Origin: Nitrosopumilaceae archaeon | Lineage (GTDB): Archaea; Thermoproteota; Nitrososphaeria; Nitrososphaerales; Nitrosopumilaceae | Reading direction: 5' to 3' | Length of the DNA stretch: 43,152 nucleotides | NCBI GenBank assembly: GCA_900620265.3 | Contig: UYNY03000084.1 | Location: 1-43,152, forward strand | Part shown: piece by piece, positions 23,637 through 31,436 of the stretch | Numbering within the stretch: position 1 is the stretch's first letter | Layout: every line of letters starts with the position of its first letter | Translations under genes and position numbers: made by a program | Notes under the pieces: generated by a model | What the model was told of the DNA's origin: nothing | The model's input: only the letters and a program-made list of their open reading frames with translations | Database searches by the model: none

Positions 23637-24299
23637 ATGAAGGCGGTCGTGGGGGAGAGGGCCCCCAACCTGGGCATATCGGAGTGGGTGCAGGGCGCCC
23701 CCACCAACCTCGACCAGGAGAAGGACCGCATCGTGCTAGTCGACGTCTTCCAGGTCAACTGCCCCGGCTGCTTCATGGGGGCCATCCCGGAGGCCATCGA
23801 GATCTACAAAAAGTACGGGGACGAGGGCGTGCGGGTGCTGGGCCTGGCGACGGCCTTTGAGGACTATGACAAGAACACGCTTGGGAACCTCCGGATGCTG
23901 CTCGAGACCGGCGAGGTGGTCGGCGACACGAGGGAGGCGCTCACCCAGTACGGCCAGCTCCGCGACGGCCGCCTCCCGTACAAGATACCGTTCCCCGTCG
24001 CCATGGACAGGCTGGAGAGGAGGGCAGGGGGGGCGACCGCCGAGCAGGTGATGGAGGTCATCTACCCGCAGATCCCCGACTTTGACTCAAAGCCCGAGGA
24101 GTACAGGCAGCAGGTAATCCAGAGGGCCAGGGCGTACCTTGAGGCAAAGGAGTACAGCGCCGAGACGTTCGAGAGGTACTCGCTCCAGGGAACGCCGTCC
24201 ACCATACTGGTCGACAGGAGGGGCGTGCTGCGCGACGTCTCGTTCGGCGGCAGGGGCAGGACGGAGCAGATGGTAAGAAAGCTAATCAGCGAAGGATGA
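23637..24299 (+). CDS. TlpA/AhpC-like thioredoxin-fold protein
   Basis: A 220-residue cytoplasmic protein (no signal peptide). It begins VGERAPNLGISEWVQG, has a CPGC active-site pair at C42/C45 (FQVNCPGCFMGAIPEA), a long helical insertion (about 75-165), and the cis-Pro loop YSLQGTPSTILVDRRG with VSFGGRG near the C-terminus. This is a redoxin fold of TlpA/ResA type. The role is probably thiol-disulfide exchange; absence of an export signal argues against cytochrome maturation outside the cell. Its last 14 nt overlap the microprotein gene on the other strand. Confidence 0.82.
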   Translation: MKAVVGERAPNLGISEWVQGAPTNLDQEKDRIVLVDVFQVNCPGCFMGAIPEAIEIYKKYGDEGVRVLGLATAFEDYDKNTLGNLRMLLETGEVVGDTREALTQYGQLRDGRLPYKIPFPVAMDRLERRAGGATAEQVMEVIYPQIPDFDSKPEEYRQQVIQRARAYLEAKEYSAETFERYSLQGTPSTILVDRRGVLRDVSFGGRGRTEQMVRKLISEG

Positions 24300-24366
24300 G
24301 CACCAGTATCGAGAGCGCCGCGACTAGCGCGAACCCCGATATCAGCGCCGCCTTTGCAGGATCCAC
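24286..24366 (-). CDS. Probable 26-aa single-TM microprotein
   Basis: A GTG-started ORF of 26 codons: a short polar start (MDPAKAAL), then one uninterrupted hydrophobic helix (SGFALVAALSILVLIL) and a terminal Arg. It overlaps the 3' end of the membrane-anchored protein gene by 25 nt in another frame, and the convergent thioredoxin-like gene by 14 nt. The clean TM pattern, positive end and position directly after an operon partner suggest a real membrane microprotein, perhaps a subunit of a membrane complex. It could also be chance reading in a GC-rich overlap. Confidence 0.45.
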   Translation of the reverse strand: MDPAKAALISGFALVAALSILVLILR

Positions 24367-24824
24367 CCCACGGCCCCCGCCGACGCCGCGGCCCCGGCTA
24401 TCGCCCACCACAAGTACCCCGGGTCCCCGGGATCGGGCGCGCCCGCGCCGGCGGGGCGCACCTCGAGCACGTGCTCGCCCCTGCCATCAAACTCGAGCGT
24501 GGCAAAGACGACCTCCCCGTTGGACTTTACGTCCGGCTCTATTACCAGGCCGTCGAGCGCGAACACCGGGGAGGGGCCGGCGAGCGCGGCCGGCAGCACG
24601 ATCTCGCCTAGGCTCGAGTTGAGCCCGCTGCTGATGCGCACCTCGAGCACGCCGCCCTCGAGGCCGTACCCCGTAACGTCAAAGTTTCCCACGATCCTGC
24701 CCTCCAGCCCGGGCCCGAGGTCCAGCTGGCTGACGAGGCCGGTCCTGTCAGAGAGAGGCGCGGCCGCGGCGAGCGGGAGGAGCAGCGCCACGTGCAGCGC
24801 GGCAAATAGCGCCACGCGCCGCAA
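24342..24824 (-). CDS. Exported protein with C-terminal membrane anchor
   Basis: A 160-residue protein. A signal peptide (ALFAALHVALLLPLAAAAPL) is followed by a ~110-residue beta-rich domain with a VGNFDVTGYGLEGGVLEVRI stretch, then a Gly/Ala/Pro spacer and a C-terminal TM helix (LWWAIAGAAASAGAVGWIL) ending in QRRR, which places the C-terminus inside. No family recognised; this topology is common among thaumarchaeal surface proteins. TTG 24824 directly follows the eL15 stop codon, so it is probably co-transcribed with the ribosomal protein gene; GTG 24815 is an alternative start. Confidence 0.7.
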   Translation of the reverse strand: MRRVALFAALHVALLLPLAAAAPLSDRTGLVSQLDLGPGLEGRIVGNFDVTGYGLEGGVLEVRISSGLNSSLGEIVLPAALAGPSPVFALDGLVIEPDVKSNGEVVFATLEFDGRGEHVLEVRPAGAGAPDPGDPGYLWWAIAGAAASAGAVGWILQRRR

Positions 24825-25277
24825 CTAGGACGCCCTTGCGCGCGTCCTCATCTCCGGATCCCCGGAGACGCGCGGGTGCTCCGGGTCCGCAAGTATGACC
24901 TCGTACCAGTAGTGCTTGCCGTCCTTGTAGACAAAGTACGACCCGAGCAGCCTCATGTTCGGGTGCCGCTCCATGACGCGCCTCTCGGCGACCTCCTTCA
25001 TCCCGACGTCGGCCTTTATGCGCACGACGCCGAGGTGCTTTGGGCGCCTGCCGCCGGTCGGCCTCTTCTTGCGCATGCCGCCGGTCCCCACGCGCATCCT
25101 CACGACCGTTATCCCCTGCTTTGCCTTGTAGCCGAGGCGCCTTGCCCGCTGGGGCCTGCTGGGCCTCTCTATCCGGCAGATGGCCGGCTGCCTCCGCCAG
25201 GCCACCACGCGCTCGCGCAGCTCCGGCGCGTTCTCCCTCCAGAGCCGCACCCACGTCCTGTCCTGACTTCCGGGCAT
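24825..25277 (-). CDS. rpl15e: Ribosomal protein eL15
   Basis: A 150-residue basic protein of the eL15 family: WVRLWRENAPELRERVVAWR, IERPSRPQRARRLGYKAKQG, VRMRVGTGGMRKKRPTGGRR, and a C-terminal MRLLGSYFVYKDGKHYWYEV. Part of the large subunit; found only in archaea and eukaryotes. ATG 25277 lies 23-31 bp from a good TATA box. Two membrane-related small genes follow on the same strand without a gap. Confidence 0.95.
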   Translation of the reverse strand: MPGSQDRTWVRLWRENAPELRERVVAWRRQPAICRIERPSRPQRARRLGYKAKQGITVVRMRVGTGGMRKKRPTGGRRPKHLGVVRIKADVGMKEVAERRVMERHPNMRLLGSYFVYKDGKHYWYEVILADPEHPRVSGDPEMRTRARAS

Positions 25278-25299
25278 GGCGCGGGGCCCGCGGCGCCCC

Positions 25300-25308
25300 C
25301 TTTATAAC
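25300..25308 (-). promoter_or_regulatory. TATA box of the eL15 unit
   Basis: Minus strand GTTATAAAG, about 27 bp before ATG 25277. Confidence 0.65.
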
Positions 25309-25334
25309 CGTCCACACCGGGGCCTCGCCCGGGA

Positions 25335-25343
25335 TTTTTATAG
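25335..25343 (+). promoter_or_regulatory. TATA box of the secreted protein gene at 25365
   Basis: TTTTTATAG, about 26 bp before ATG 25365. Confidence 0.6.
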
Positions 25344-25364
25344 ACCGGGCAGGGGCCGCCCCAC

Positions 25365-25997
25365 ATGGGAAAGCTGCTGCCTGCCTGCGCGGCCGCCCTG
25401 CTTGCAGCCTGCGCCGTGCCCGCCGCCTCTGGGCTCGGGATAGAGATGGAGAGGGAGGTGTTCGGGTACTGTGAGCGGCTCTCGTACGTGGTGACCGTGG
25501 ACGAGGTCGCCGGCGGGCCGGCGTACGTGGTGATACGGGACTCTGGGGGCACGGCGGGGAGCCCCATACCGCTGCCGATCAGGTCAGAGACGACGGTCGA
25601 GACGGCCCCGTTCCCGTTCGAGAGGGAGGTCTTTCCGGAGGGCGCCTATGCGGTCGAGATATCATATGCCGGGAGGACGGCGCAGGCCGGGTTCGAGGTC
25701 GCCGACCTTGGGATCGTCTGCATACCGGGGACGGCAAGGCAGGTCGTGCTGGGGTGGGCCACCGGGGGGGCGTCCGACGGGTTCATGGTCGACGCGCTGC
25801 AGAGGTACGTCGGGGCTGCAAGGATCCCGTTCGAGATAGAGGGGGATATCATATACGAGATATCGCTGCCGGGGTGGGTGCGCGGGGCGGGCGCCCTCTG
25901 GGCGGCGGGGGCGATAACTGACGCCGACCTAGTCGGGATCATCAACTACGTGGCAGGCATGGGCCTGCTGCTTCCGGGGGAGGAGGACAGGGCCTGA
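25365..25997 (+). CDS. Secreted beta-sandwich protein with thaumarchaeal C-terminal domain
   Basis: A 210-residue protein: a signal peptide (LLPACAAALLAACAVPAASG), an Ig-like ~100-residue domain (EVFGYCERLSYVVTVDEV...YAVEISYAGRTAQAGFEV), a middle segment, and a C-terminal ~35 residues of the form P-G-W-V-R-G-A-G-A-L-W-A-x-G-x-I-T-D-A-D-L-V-x-x-I-x-Y. That C-terminal pattern (W...WWxxGxIxDxxFxxxIxYL) is a short domain I know from many thaumarchaeal secreted proteins; its role is unknown. ATG 25365 fits the TATA box. The next gene begins about 30 nt later. Confidence 0.7.
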   Translation: MGKLLPACAAALLAACAVPAASGLGIEMEREVFGYCERLSYVVTVDEVAGGPAYVVIRDSGGTAGSPIPLPIRSETTVETAPFPFEREVFPEGAYAVEISYAGRTAQAGFEVADLGIVCIPGTARQVVLGWATGGASDGFMVDALQRYVGAARIPFEIEGDIIYEISLPGWVRGAGALWAAGAITDADLVGIINYVAGMGLLLPGEEDRA

Positions 25998-26026
25998 ACG
26001 GGCAGGCGGCCGCGACGTGGGCGGCG

Positions 26027-26494
26027 GTGGCAGCCATTGCCGCCGCGGCCGCGTACTCTGCCGTCGGGGTGGCCGCGGCGCACCTTGTCGAGTACGGGTG
26101 GGCCGGCCCCTACGAGTTCTCGTTCTTCAACCTCTCAAACCACGGCACCGTCGAGTTCTGCAACAGGGTGCCCTTCTGGGCCGAGCACACGGGGTCGGTG
26201 TTCGAGCTGCACATAGGCGAGGAGGTGCTAGGGCAGTTCAGCACCGAGAGGGCCATCTTCGAGCCGCTCGGGAGGCTGGTCCAGGAGGGCAGGTTCACAA
26301 GCGAGCAGTTCCCGTACGCGCAGCACACAATGTCGACTGCGGACATCGGCCTCGAGCTGCCGGACTCGTTCGACGTGAACGAGATCAGGGTGATCCACAG
26401 GATGGGGACCAGCCTGCTGGGGTTCATCCCGTACCACGCCGAGCACGTGATGTCCGGATCGACGTTCTACGTGAGGATGTCAGAGCCCTGCTAG
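26027..26494 (+). CDS. Exported protein of unknown function
   Basis: A 155-residue protein with an N-terminal Ala-rich hydrophobic segment (AAIAAAAAYSAVGVAAAHLV) serving as signal or anchor, then a domain with YEFSFFNLSNHGTVEFCNRV, VFELHIGEEVLGQF and YVRMSEPC. The pattern suggests a beta-sandwich fold; two Cys (one near the start, one at the extreme C-terminus) could pair. GTG 26027 is the earliest ordinary start; the frame continues upstream through a CTG at 25994 that overlaps the preceding gene, so the true start may be a few codons earlier. Probably co-transcribed with 25365-25997. It overlaps the convergent gene by 4 nt. Confidence 0.65.
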   Translation: MAAIAAAAAYSAVGVAAAHLVEYGWAGPYEFSFFNLSNHGTVEFCNRVPFWAEHTGSVFELHIGEEVLGQFSTERAIFEPLGRLVQEGRFTSEQFPYAQHTMSTADIGLELPDSFDVNEIRVIHRMGTSLLGFIPYHAEHVMSGSTFYVRMSEPC

Positions 26495-27351
26495 AGGCGG
26501 TGGGCCCTGGCCGCTATGCCCAGCACGACGCCGATGATGCCGGCGCCGATGAACGCGACAAAGAAGCCGACGCCGAGGTCGCGGCCGAGCGTCCGCAGCG
26601 TTATGGGCTGGGCCGGCGCCTCTTGTATGACGCACTGCCCGTCCTTGAACACGGTGCCCGGGCCGCAGCGGTCGTCAAGCACGCAGGCGCCGTCACGCAG
26701 GATCGTGCCGGGGCCGCACTGGGTCGCGGTCGGGGCGGGCGCCGGTGCCGGCGCGGGTGATGGCGCGGGTGTAGGCGCAGGCGCGGGTGTAGGTGCCGGA
26801 GCTGGCGCCGGGGCGGGAGCTGGAACCGGCTCGGGCTCGGGTTCTGGCTCCGGTACAGGTTCGGGCTCCGGCTCGGGCTCTGCATCGGGGCACTGACTTA
26901 CGCCGGCAAGCGTGCTGCCGAATATCTCGATCTCGGCCGCCCCGGCCTGCACGTCAATCGACAGCATCCTCGCGGCGTCGGTCTTTTCACCCTCGGTCAC
27001 GGAGGACGGGTCGTCCTCGCCGTCCACAAGAATCAGGAACTCGCCGTCAAGGCCGCCGCAGCTCTCGTCAATAAGGGATCTTGGCAGCGTGAGATCCAGC
27101 GTGCCCCCGTCAGCGGCGTCAAGCATGAAGCGGAGCGAGATAAAGTCAAGGTCAAACTCGGTGCCCGTCACCGTGACATCGCCGGTAAACTCTACGTCGA
27201 ACGACTCGCCGTTGACGTCCACCGTGGTGGTCTCGGCGTACGCCGCGGCGAACCCGAGCCCGGCAAGGACTGCCAGCCCGAGCGATATCTTGAGGATCGC
27301 GCCCTGGCCCGGCAGGCGGATCTCCTCCTGGCGCCCCTCCGCTGCTATCAT
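26491..27351 (-). CDS. Exported, C-terminally anchored protein with Pro-rich linker and paired CGPGT modules
   Basis: A 286-residue protein. It has an N-terminal hydrophobic signal/anchor (ILKISLGLAVLAGLGFAAAYA), a ~110-residue beta domain (VDVNGESFDVEF...LDLDFISLRFML), a ~53-residue P-E/P-A/P-T linker, two tandem 12-residue modules C-G-P-G-T-(I/V)-(L/F)-(R/K)-D-G-x-C, and a C-terminal TM helix (VGFFVAFIGAGIIGVVLGI) with basic end. The surface domain would thus be held off the membrane by the linker. ATG 27351 was chosen over ATG 27357 because it lies 27 bp from the TATA-like box. Unknown function. Confidence 0.75.
   Translation of the reverse strand: MIAAEGRQEEIRLPGQGAILKISLGLAVLAGLGFAAAYAETTTVDVNGESFDVEFTGDVTVTGTEFDLDFISLRFMLDAADGGTLDLTLPRSLIDESCGGLDGEFLILVDGEDDPSSVTEGEKTDAARMLSIDVQAGAAEIEIFGSTLAGVSQCPDAEPEPEPEPVPEPEPEPEPVPAPAPAPAPAPTPAPAPTPAPSPAPAPAPAPTATQCGPGTILRDGACVLDDRCGPGTVFKDGQCVIQEAPAQPITLRTLGRDLGVGFFVAFIGAGIIGVVLGIAARAHRL
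26725..26883 (-). repeat. Pro-rich linker coding repeat
   Basis: Short GC-rich repeats (GGCTCCGG- and GGCGCGGG-like units) encoding the P-E then P-A/P-T linker. The style matches the linkers of the cupredoxin protein. Confidence 0.75.
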
Positions 27352-27372
27352 ACCCATGCCCCCGGATCGCCG

Positions 27373-27383
27373 CCTAAATAAGG
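27373..27383 (-). promoter_or_regulatory. TATA-like box of the gene at 26491
   Basis: Minus strand CCTTATTTAGG, a near-palindrome centred 27 bp before ATG 27351. Confidence 0.5.
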
Positions 27384-27393
27384 GGACGGTGGT

Positions 27394-27399
27394 AAAAAA
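27394..27399 (-). terminator. T-tract downstream of serA
   Basis: On the minus strand a run of six T (27399-27394), 35 nt after the serA stop, in an otherwise GC-rich spacer. Archaeal termination commonly uses such T-tracts without a hairpin. Confidence 0.4.
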
Positions 27400-27433
27400 T
27401 CACGTCCAAGTCAAGCTTTTTTGCCCGGCACGG

Positions 27434-28366
27434 CTAGATCACGCCCCGCAACGCCTGCACGATCTTCTCGGCGGCCACGTTGGCGGCCAGGGACTGGGCC
27501 TCCCTCGTCTGGGCGCCGACGTGGGGGGTCAGCACCACGTTGTCAAGCCCGGCGAGGCGGGACCCGGTAGCAGGCTCCTCCTCAAAGACGTCGAGCCCGG
27601 CCCCTCCGAGCCGGCCCGCCTCGAGGGCCTCGTAGAGGGCGTCCTCGTCCACGACCCCGCCACGGGACGTGTTTATGAGCACCGCCGTGTCCTTCATCAG
27701 GGCGAGCTTTTGGGCGCCGAGCAGGTGGCGCGTCGAGTCAAGCAGCGGGACGTGCAGCGACACATAGTCGGAGCTTGAAAGCAGGGTGTCAAGGTCGGCC
27801 CGCATCAGGCCAACCTCCTTTGCGAACGCGGGGTCTATATCCACCACGTCGTACCCGATGATGTTCATGTTGAGGGCGCGCCCCATGCGCGCAAGGCGCC
27901 GCCCGATGTTGCCAAGCCCCACTATCCCGAGGTACTTGCCGGCAAGCTCCGTCCCCTTTAGCTCCTTCTTGAGCCACTTTCCGTCCCGCATGCCGCGGTC
28001 GCCCCTGCACGTCTGCCTCGCAAGGGATAGCATCATGGACAGCACGAGCTCGGCGACGGCGTTGATTGCGCCCTCGGCCGCGTTGAGGACGCGGATATTC
28101 CTGGCGGAGGCCGCATCCTTGTCGATGTTGTCAAGCCCGACTCCGACCCGCGCGACGACCCTGCACTTTGTCGCCTTTGCGATCACGTCGGCAGTTATCC
28201 GGGTGCGGCTGCGTACAACCAGCACGTCATAGCCGGCGGCCCGCTCGAGCAGCTGCTCGGGGGTGATGGACGGCTCGTAGGAGACGGACAGGCCGTTCTG
28301 CTTTAGGATCTTGCCGAGGACGGGGTCCACCTCGTCGCAGACCAGGACGGAGCCTTCAAGGGACAC
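27434..28366 (-). CDS. serA: D-3-phosphoglycerate dehydrogenase
   Basis: A 310-residue D-2-hydroxyacid dehydrogenase, the short form without the ACT regulatory domain. Motifs visible: VVRSRTRITADVI, RVGVGLDNIDK, the NAD-binding GLGNIGRRLARMG, LHVPLLDSTRHLL, INTSRGGVVDEDAL, GLDVFEEEP and LTPHVGAQT, giving the Arg/Glu/His catalytic set. Oxidises 3-phosphoglycerate to start serine synthesis. Other 2-hydroxyacid dehydrogenases are possible, but the sequence is most SerA-like. GTG 28366 lies 26 bp from the TATA box. No serB or serC is adjacent. Confidence 0.9.
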   Translation of the reverse strand: MSLEGSVLVCDEVDPVLGKILKQNGLSVSYEPSITPEQLLERAAGYDVLVVRSRTRITADVIAKATKCRVVARVGVGLDNIDKDAASARNIRVLNAAEGAINAVAELVLSMMLSLARQTCRGDRGMRDGKWLKKELKGTELAGKYLGIVGLGNIGRRLARMGRALNMNIIGYDVVDIDPAFAKEVGLMRADLDTLLSSSDYVSLHVPLLDSTRHLLGAQKLALMKDTAVLINTSRGGVVDEDALYEALEAGRLGGAGLDVFEEEPATGSRLAGLDNVVLTPHVGAQTREAQSLAANVAAEKIVQALRGVI

Positions 28367-28387
28367 GCGCGGCCGTCCCGGCCCTCC

Positions 28388-28396
28388 GAATATAAC
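28388..28396 (-). promoter_or_regulatory. TATA box of serA
   Basis: Minus strand GTTATATTC, about 26 bp before GTG 28366. Confidence 0.6.
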
Positions 28397-28528
28397 TGTG
28401 GCAGATCGCGTCCCGGGCGGATCCGCCGCCGGGGGATGCGCCCGGCAGAAGCCGCCGGATCCGAGCCGCCCGGCCCGGGCAGATACGAGCTGCAGGATGG
28501 TGCGCAGGGCCGCGCATGCGGGTGTCTG

Positions 28529-28547
28529 AAAAAAGGCGTAATACGCC
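28529..28547 (-). terminator. Stem-loop plus T-run terminator of nirK
   Basis: On the minus strand GGCG-TATTA-CGCC (28547-28535) is followed directly by six T (28534-28529). The stem begins inside the nirK stop codon, so transcription would end a few bases after translation does. The rest of 28398-28528 shows nothing. Confidence 0.6.
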
Positions 28548-29953
28548 TAGGGTATTGGCGGAAGCGTAGGTATGAGTTCCCACAGAGCCACGTTACCAGC
28601 GTCCTTCTTCTGCTGCACGACTTCGTCCGTGTACAGGCCGTGGATGTTCACCCTCGGATGCTCAATGCTGTTCATCCCCATCGGGGGCACGGCGCTGCTC
28701 GGGTTACCAAGTACGTGTGCGTACGAGTCTACCGGAGCATCGATGATCCCCGCCTCCATCAGCCTCGGGTTGAGGCCGAACGGATCCCCTGCGACAAAGA
28801 TCCCTATGGCGCCCGTGTAGATGGCGGCATAGTCGTGATTCACGAACGCGTACGTGCCCGGCTCGTCAAAGACCAGGTCGACGATCATGTTCTGCGACCC
28901 GCCCAGGTTCCACGTCTCCGTGGCGGCCGACTGGACCCTGTTGCCCTGGGTGATGCGGTCGAGGATCTCCCCCACGATGTGGAAGAAGACCGGCTCGTTG
29001 CCCTGGTTCTCGACGAAGATCCTCACGTGCTGGTCGAGCTCCACGTATAGGAGCTGCGACTGCAGGTGCTCGTTCTCGATGTCCCTCCACGGCTGCGCCG
29101 GCACGAAGACGTTGCTTTTCTCGTCTCCCTTGACCAGCTGGTTGTGCAGCGTGTTCGGAGTGTACGCGAACTGGATCCCGTTCACGACGGTGTGCTTGTT
29201 CTGGTGCTTGAACATGGCCGCCGCGTCGTAGAAGCCCTCGTCGGTCAGGTACAGCTGGTTGAACTGTAGCTGGAACTCGAGTGCGTCCGCTGGGTAGAAC
29301 TTGCGGTCGATCACGCCGCTGCCGCTCGTCTTCTCTACCATCAGCTTCTTGTATCCGTTGGCCGGATCAACGATCGCGATCCCGTACATGCCGGAGAGCA
29401 CGTGTTGGTCCATACTAACTAGTTGGACACCAGAGCAGTGGTACTTGAAGACGCCCGCTGCCTCTGCAATGTAGCAGTACGTGGTTGATTCGCCTGGAAG
29501 GACTGACTCGAATGCGCCCGACGTGATCTGCGACGAGTGCATGTCGTTGCCGTGCCCGACGGCCTCATCCGGGGGTATCGTGAGCGTCATCTTTACGACG
29601 TCGCCCTGCGTCACCCGGAGCGTGGGACCCGGCACCTGACCGCTGAAGGTCATGGCCTGGTACGTCTTGCCGCCCATGATGGGTAGCTCGACGCTCTCGC
29701 CCGTCAGGTTGAACTCGTGGACCTGTCGTCCAGAGTTCTCCAGTACGTCACAATCGGTCTCTGCAAATGCCTTTGGCATGTTGAGCTGCAGCCCGCCCAT
29801 CCGGTGGACGTGTTCCAGCGCAGAAAGGTCTGCCTCTGCGACGTTCAGAACCTGTCCGGCCATCTGGGACTGCGTGAACGTGCTTCCGAATAAGGTAGCG
29901 CCCACCACGGCCACTGCCGCGACCGTAAGGAGCGTGCTTGCTCGCTTATTCAT
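28547..29953 (-). CDS. nirK: Copper nitrite reductase / two-domain multicopper oxidase (AOA NirK)
   Basis: A 468-residue exported protein. The N-terminal signal is TLLTVAAVAVVGATLFG. Two cupredoxin domains follow. The full copper set of NirK is present: type 1 site H134, C173, H184, M189; type 2 site H139, H172 in domain 1 and H325 (FFHIVGE) in domain 2, with the H-x4-H and H-C adjacency of NirK. It should reduce nitrite to NO, or act as the related oxidase proposed in ammonia oxidation. A ~70-residue C-terminal extension follows domain 2 as in AOA homologues. ATG 29953 sits 27 bp from a TATA box; the frame extends to 30076 without similarity. It diverges from fumC. Confidence 0.92.
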   Translation of the reverse strand: MNKRASTLLTVAAVAVVGATLFGSTFTQSQMAGQVLNVAEADLSALEHVHRMGGLQLNMPKAFAETDCDVLENSGRQVHEFNLTGESVELPIMGGKTYQAMTFSGQVPGPTLRVTQGDVVKMTLTIPPDEAVGHGNDMHSSQITSGAFESVLPGESTTYCYIAEAAGVFKYHCSGVQLVSMDQHVLSGMYGIAIVDPANGYKKLMVEKTSGSGVIDRKFYPADALEFQLQFNQLYLTDEGFYDAAAMFKHQNKHTVVNGIQFAYTPNTLHNQLVKGDEKSNVFVPAQPWRDIENEHLQSQLLYVELDQHVRIFVENQGNEPVFFHIVGEILDRITQGNRVQSAATETWNLGGSQNMIVDLVFDEPGTYAFVNHDYAAIYTGAIGIFVAGDPFGLNPRLMEAGIIDAPVDSYAHVLGNPSSAVPPMGMNSIEHPRVNIHGLYTDEVVQQKKDAGNVALWELIPTLPPIP

Positions 29954-29976
29954 GGCCGGGGGGGCTAGATCGTGCC

Positions 29977-29984
29977 CATATAAC
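29977..29984 (-). promoter_or_regulatory. TATA box of nirK
   Basis: Minus strand GTTATATG, about 27 bp before ATG 29953; it excludes starts further upstream in the frame. Confidence 0.65.
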
Positions 29985-30043
29985 AATTGCCCTCCAAAAT
30001 GGCCCGGATCCGGCCCCCGATCAGCCCCCGGAGCGAAAAAAGA

Positions 30044-30053
30044 GTGAATAATG
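30044..30053 (+). promoter_or_regulatory. TATA-like box of fumC
   Basis: GTGAATAATG, about 27 bp before ATG 30075. The 60-bp stretch between this and the nirK box would carry any joint regulation. Confidence 0.45.
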
Positions 30054-30074
30054 GGGGGCCAAGGGGGCCCGGCC

Positions 30075-31436
30075 ATGAGGTACAGGACGGACGAGGACTC
30101 GCTCGGGAGGGTGAGGGTCCCGGCCGACGCATACTATGGCCCATTCACGGCAAGGGCCGTCGCCCAGTACGTGGCGACAGGCACCCCGTCCCACCCGGAC
30201 CTGGTGGCCGCCTTTGCCATGATAAAGAGGTCGGCGGCGGCGGCCAACGTCAAGACGGGGGCGATCGACAGGACCCGCGGCAGGGCCATCATGGCCGCCT
30301 GCGACCGGATACTCGGCGGCAGGTACGCCGACCAGTTCGTGGTCGACTCGATAAACTCGGGGGCCGGCACCGCCGTCAACATGAACGCCAACGAGGTGAT
30401 AGCCAACGTGGCCCTGTCCATCCTCCGCAAGAAGAGGGGGGCGTACGGCCACCTGCACCCCAACGACCACGTCAACATGTCCCAGTCAAGCAACGACACG
30501 TACCCGACGGCGATGCACGTCGCCATCCTGCGGGCGCTCTCAAGGGCGCTCCCCGCCGTCAGGACCCTCGAGGGATCCCTCTCGAAAAAGGCGCGCGAGT
30601 TTGCCTCCCACACAAAGGTCGGGCGCACCCACCTGATGGACGCGCTCCCCGTCACCCTGGGGTCGGAGATTTCCGCGTACGCCACGGCAGTATCCCGCGC
30701 GCGCGGCGGCATCGAAGAGGCGCAAAAGGGGCTCCACAGGGTAGCGCTCGGCGGCACCGCAGTGGGGACGGGCGCCAACGCGCCGCGCGGGTACAGGAAG
30801 GAGGCCGTGCGCCAGCTGGCCCGCATATCGGGGTTCCCGCTATCCCCCGAGCCGGACATGCAGTACGGGCTGCAGAGCAGGCACGCCGTCGCGCGCGTCT
30901 CCTCGTCGTTGAGGAACCTGGCCTCCGAGCTGGGCCGGATATCAAACGACATCAGGCTGATGGCATCAGGGCCGATGGCGGGGCTGGCCGAGGTCGGGAT
31001 ACCGGCGGTCCACGCAGGATCCTCCATAATGCCCGGCAAGGTGAACCCGTCGCTGGCCGAGTCCATGAACATGGTCTGCTTTGAGATATCGGGGTGCGAC
31101 CACGCCGTCTCGCTGGCGGCCGGCGCCGGCCAGATGGAGCTCAACGTCATGCTGCCGGGGATGCTCAGGTGCGTCCTCGGGCCGCTCGGGATGCTAGAGA
31201 GGTTCGTGCCCGTGTTCGCGGCCAACCTGGTCGACGGGCTGACGTCCGACAGGAAGAAGCTGGCAGAGAGGGCCGCCTCGACCCCCGTGATAGTGACCCT
31301 GCTTGCCCCAAAGATAGGCTACCAGAGGGCCTCGGGGCTCTTCAAGGAGTCGCTCAGGACGGGCCGGACGGTCAGGGACCTTGCCGTCTCGGCGGGGCTG
31401 GTAACGGAGGCGCAGGCGGACGCCCTGCTAGGGTGA
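30075..31436 (+). CDS. fumC: Class II fumarate hydratase
   Basis: A 453-residue member of the fumarase/aspartase superfamily: INSGAGTAVNMNANEVIAN, QSSNDTYPTAMH, KVGRTHLMDALPVTLG, GGTAVGTGANAP and the signature GSSIMPGKVNP. The Gly in MPGKVNP fits fumarase better than aspartase, which usually has Ala there. Interconverts fumarate and malate in the TCA and carbon-fixation cycles. ATG 30075 chosen from the TATA spacing; an upstream in-frame start (30051) adds a Gly-rich leader without similarity. Its stop overlaps the next ATG (TGATG). Confidence 0.9.
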   Translation: MRYRTDEDSLGRVRVPADAYYGPFTARAVAQYVATGTPSHPDLVAAFAMIKRSAAAANVKTGAIDRTRGRAIMAACDRILGGRYADQFVVDSINSGAGTAVNMNANEVIANVALSILRKKRGAYGHLHPNDHVNMSQSSNDTYPTAMHVAILRALSRALPAVRTLEGSLSKKAREFASHTKVGRTHLMDALPVTLGSEISAYATAVSRARGGIEEAQKGLHRVALGGTAVGTGANAPRGYRKEAVRQLARISGFPLSPEPDMQYGLQSRHAVARVSSSLRNLASELGRISNDIRLMASGPMAGLAEVGIPAVHAGSSIMPGKVNPSLAESMNMVCFEISGCDHAVSLAAGAGQMELNVMLPGMLRCVLGPLGMLERFVPVFAANLVDGLTSDRKKLAERAASTPVIVTLLAPKIGYQRASGLFKESLRTGRTVRDLAVSAGLVTEAQADALLG

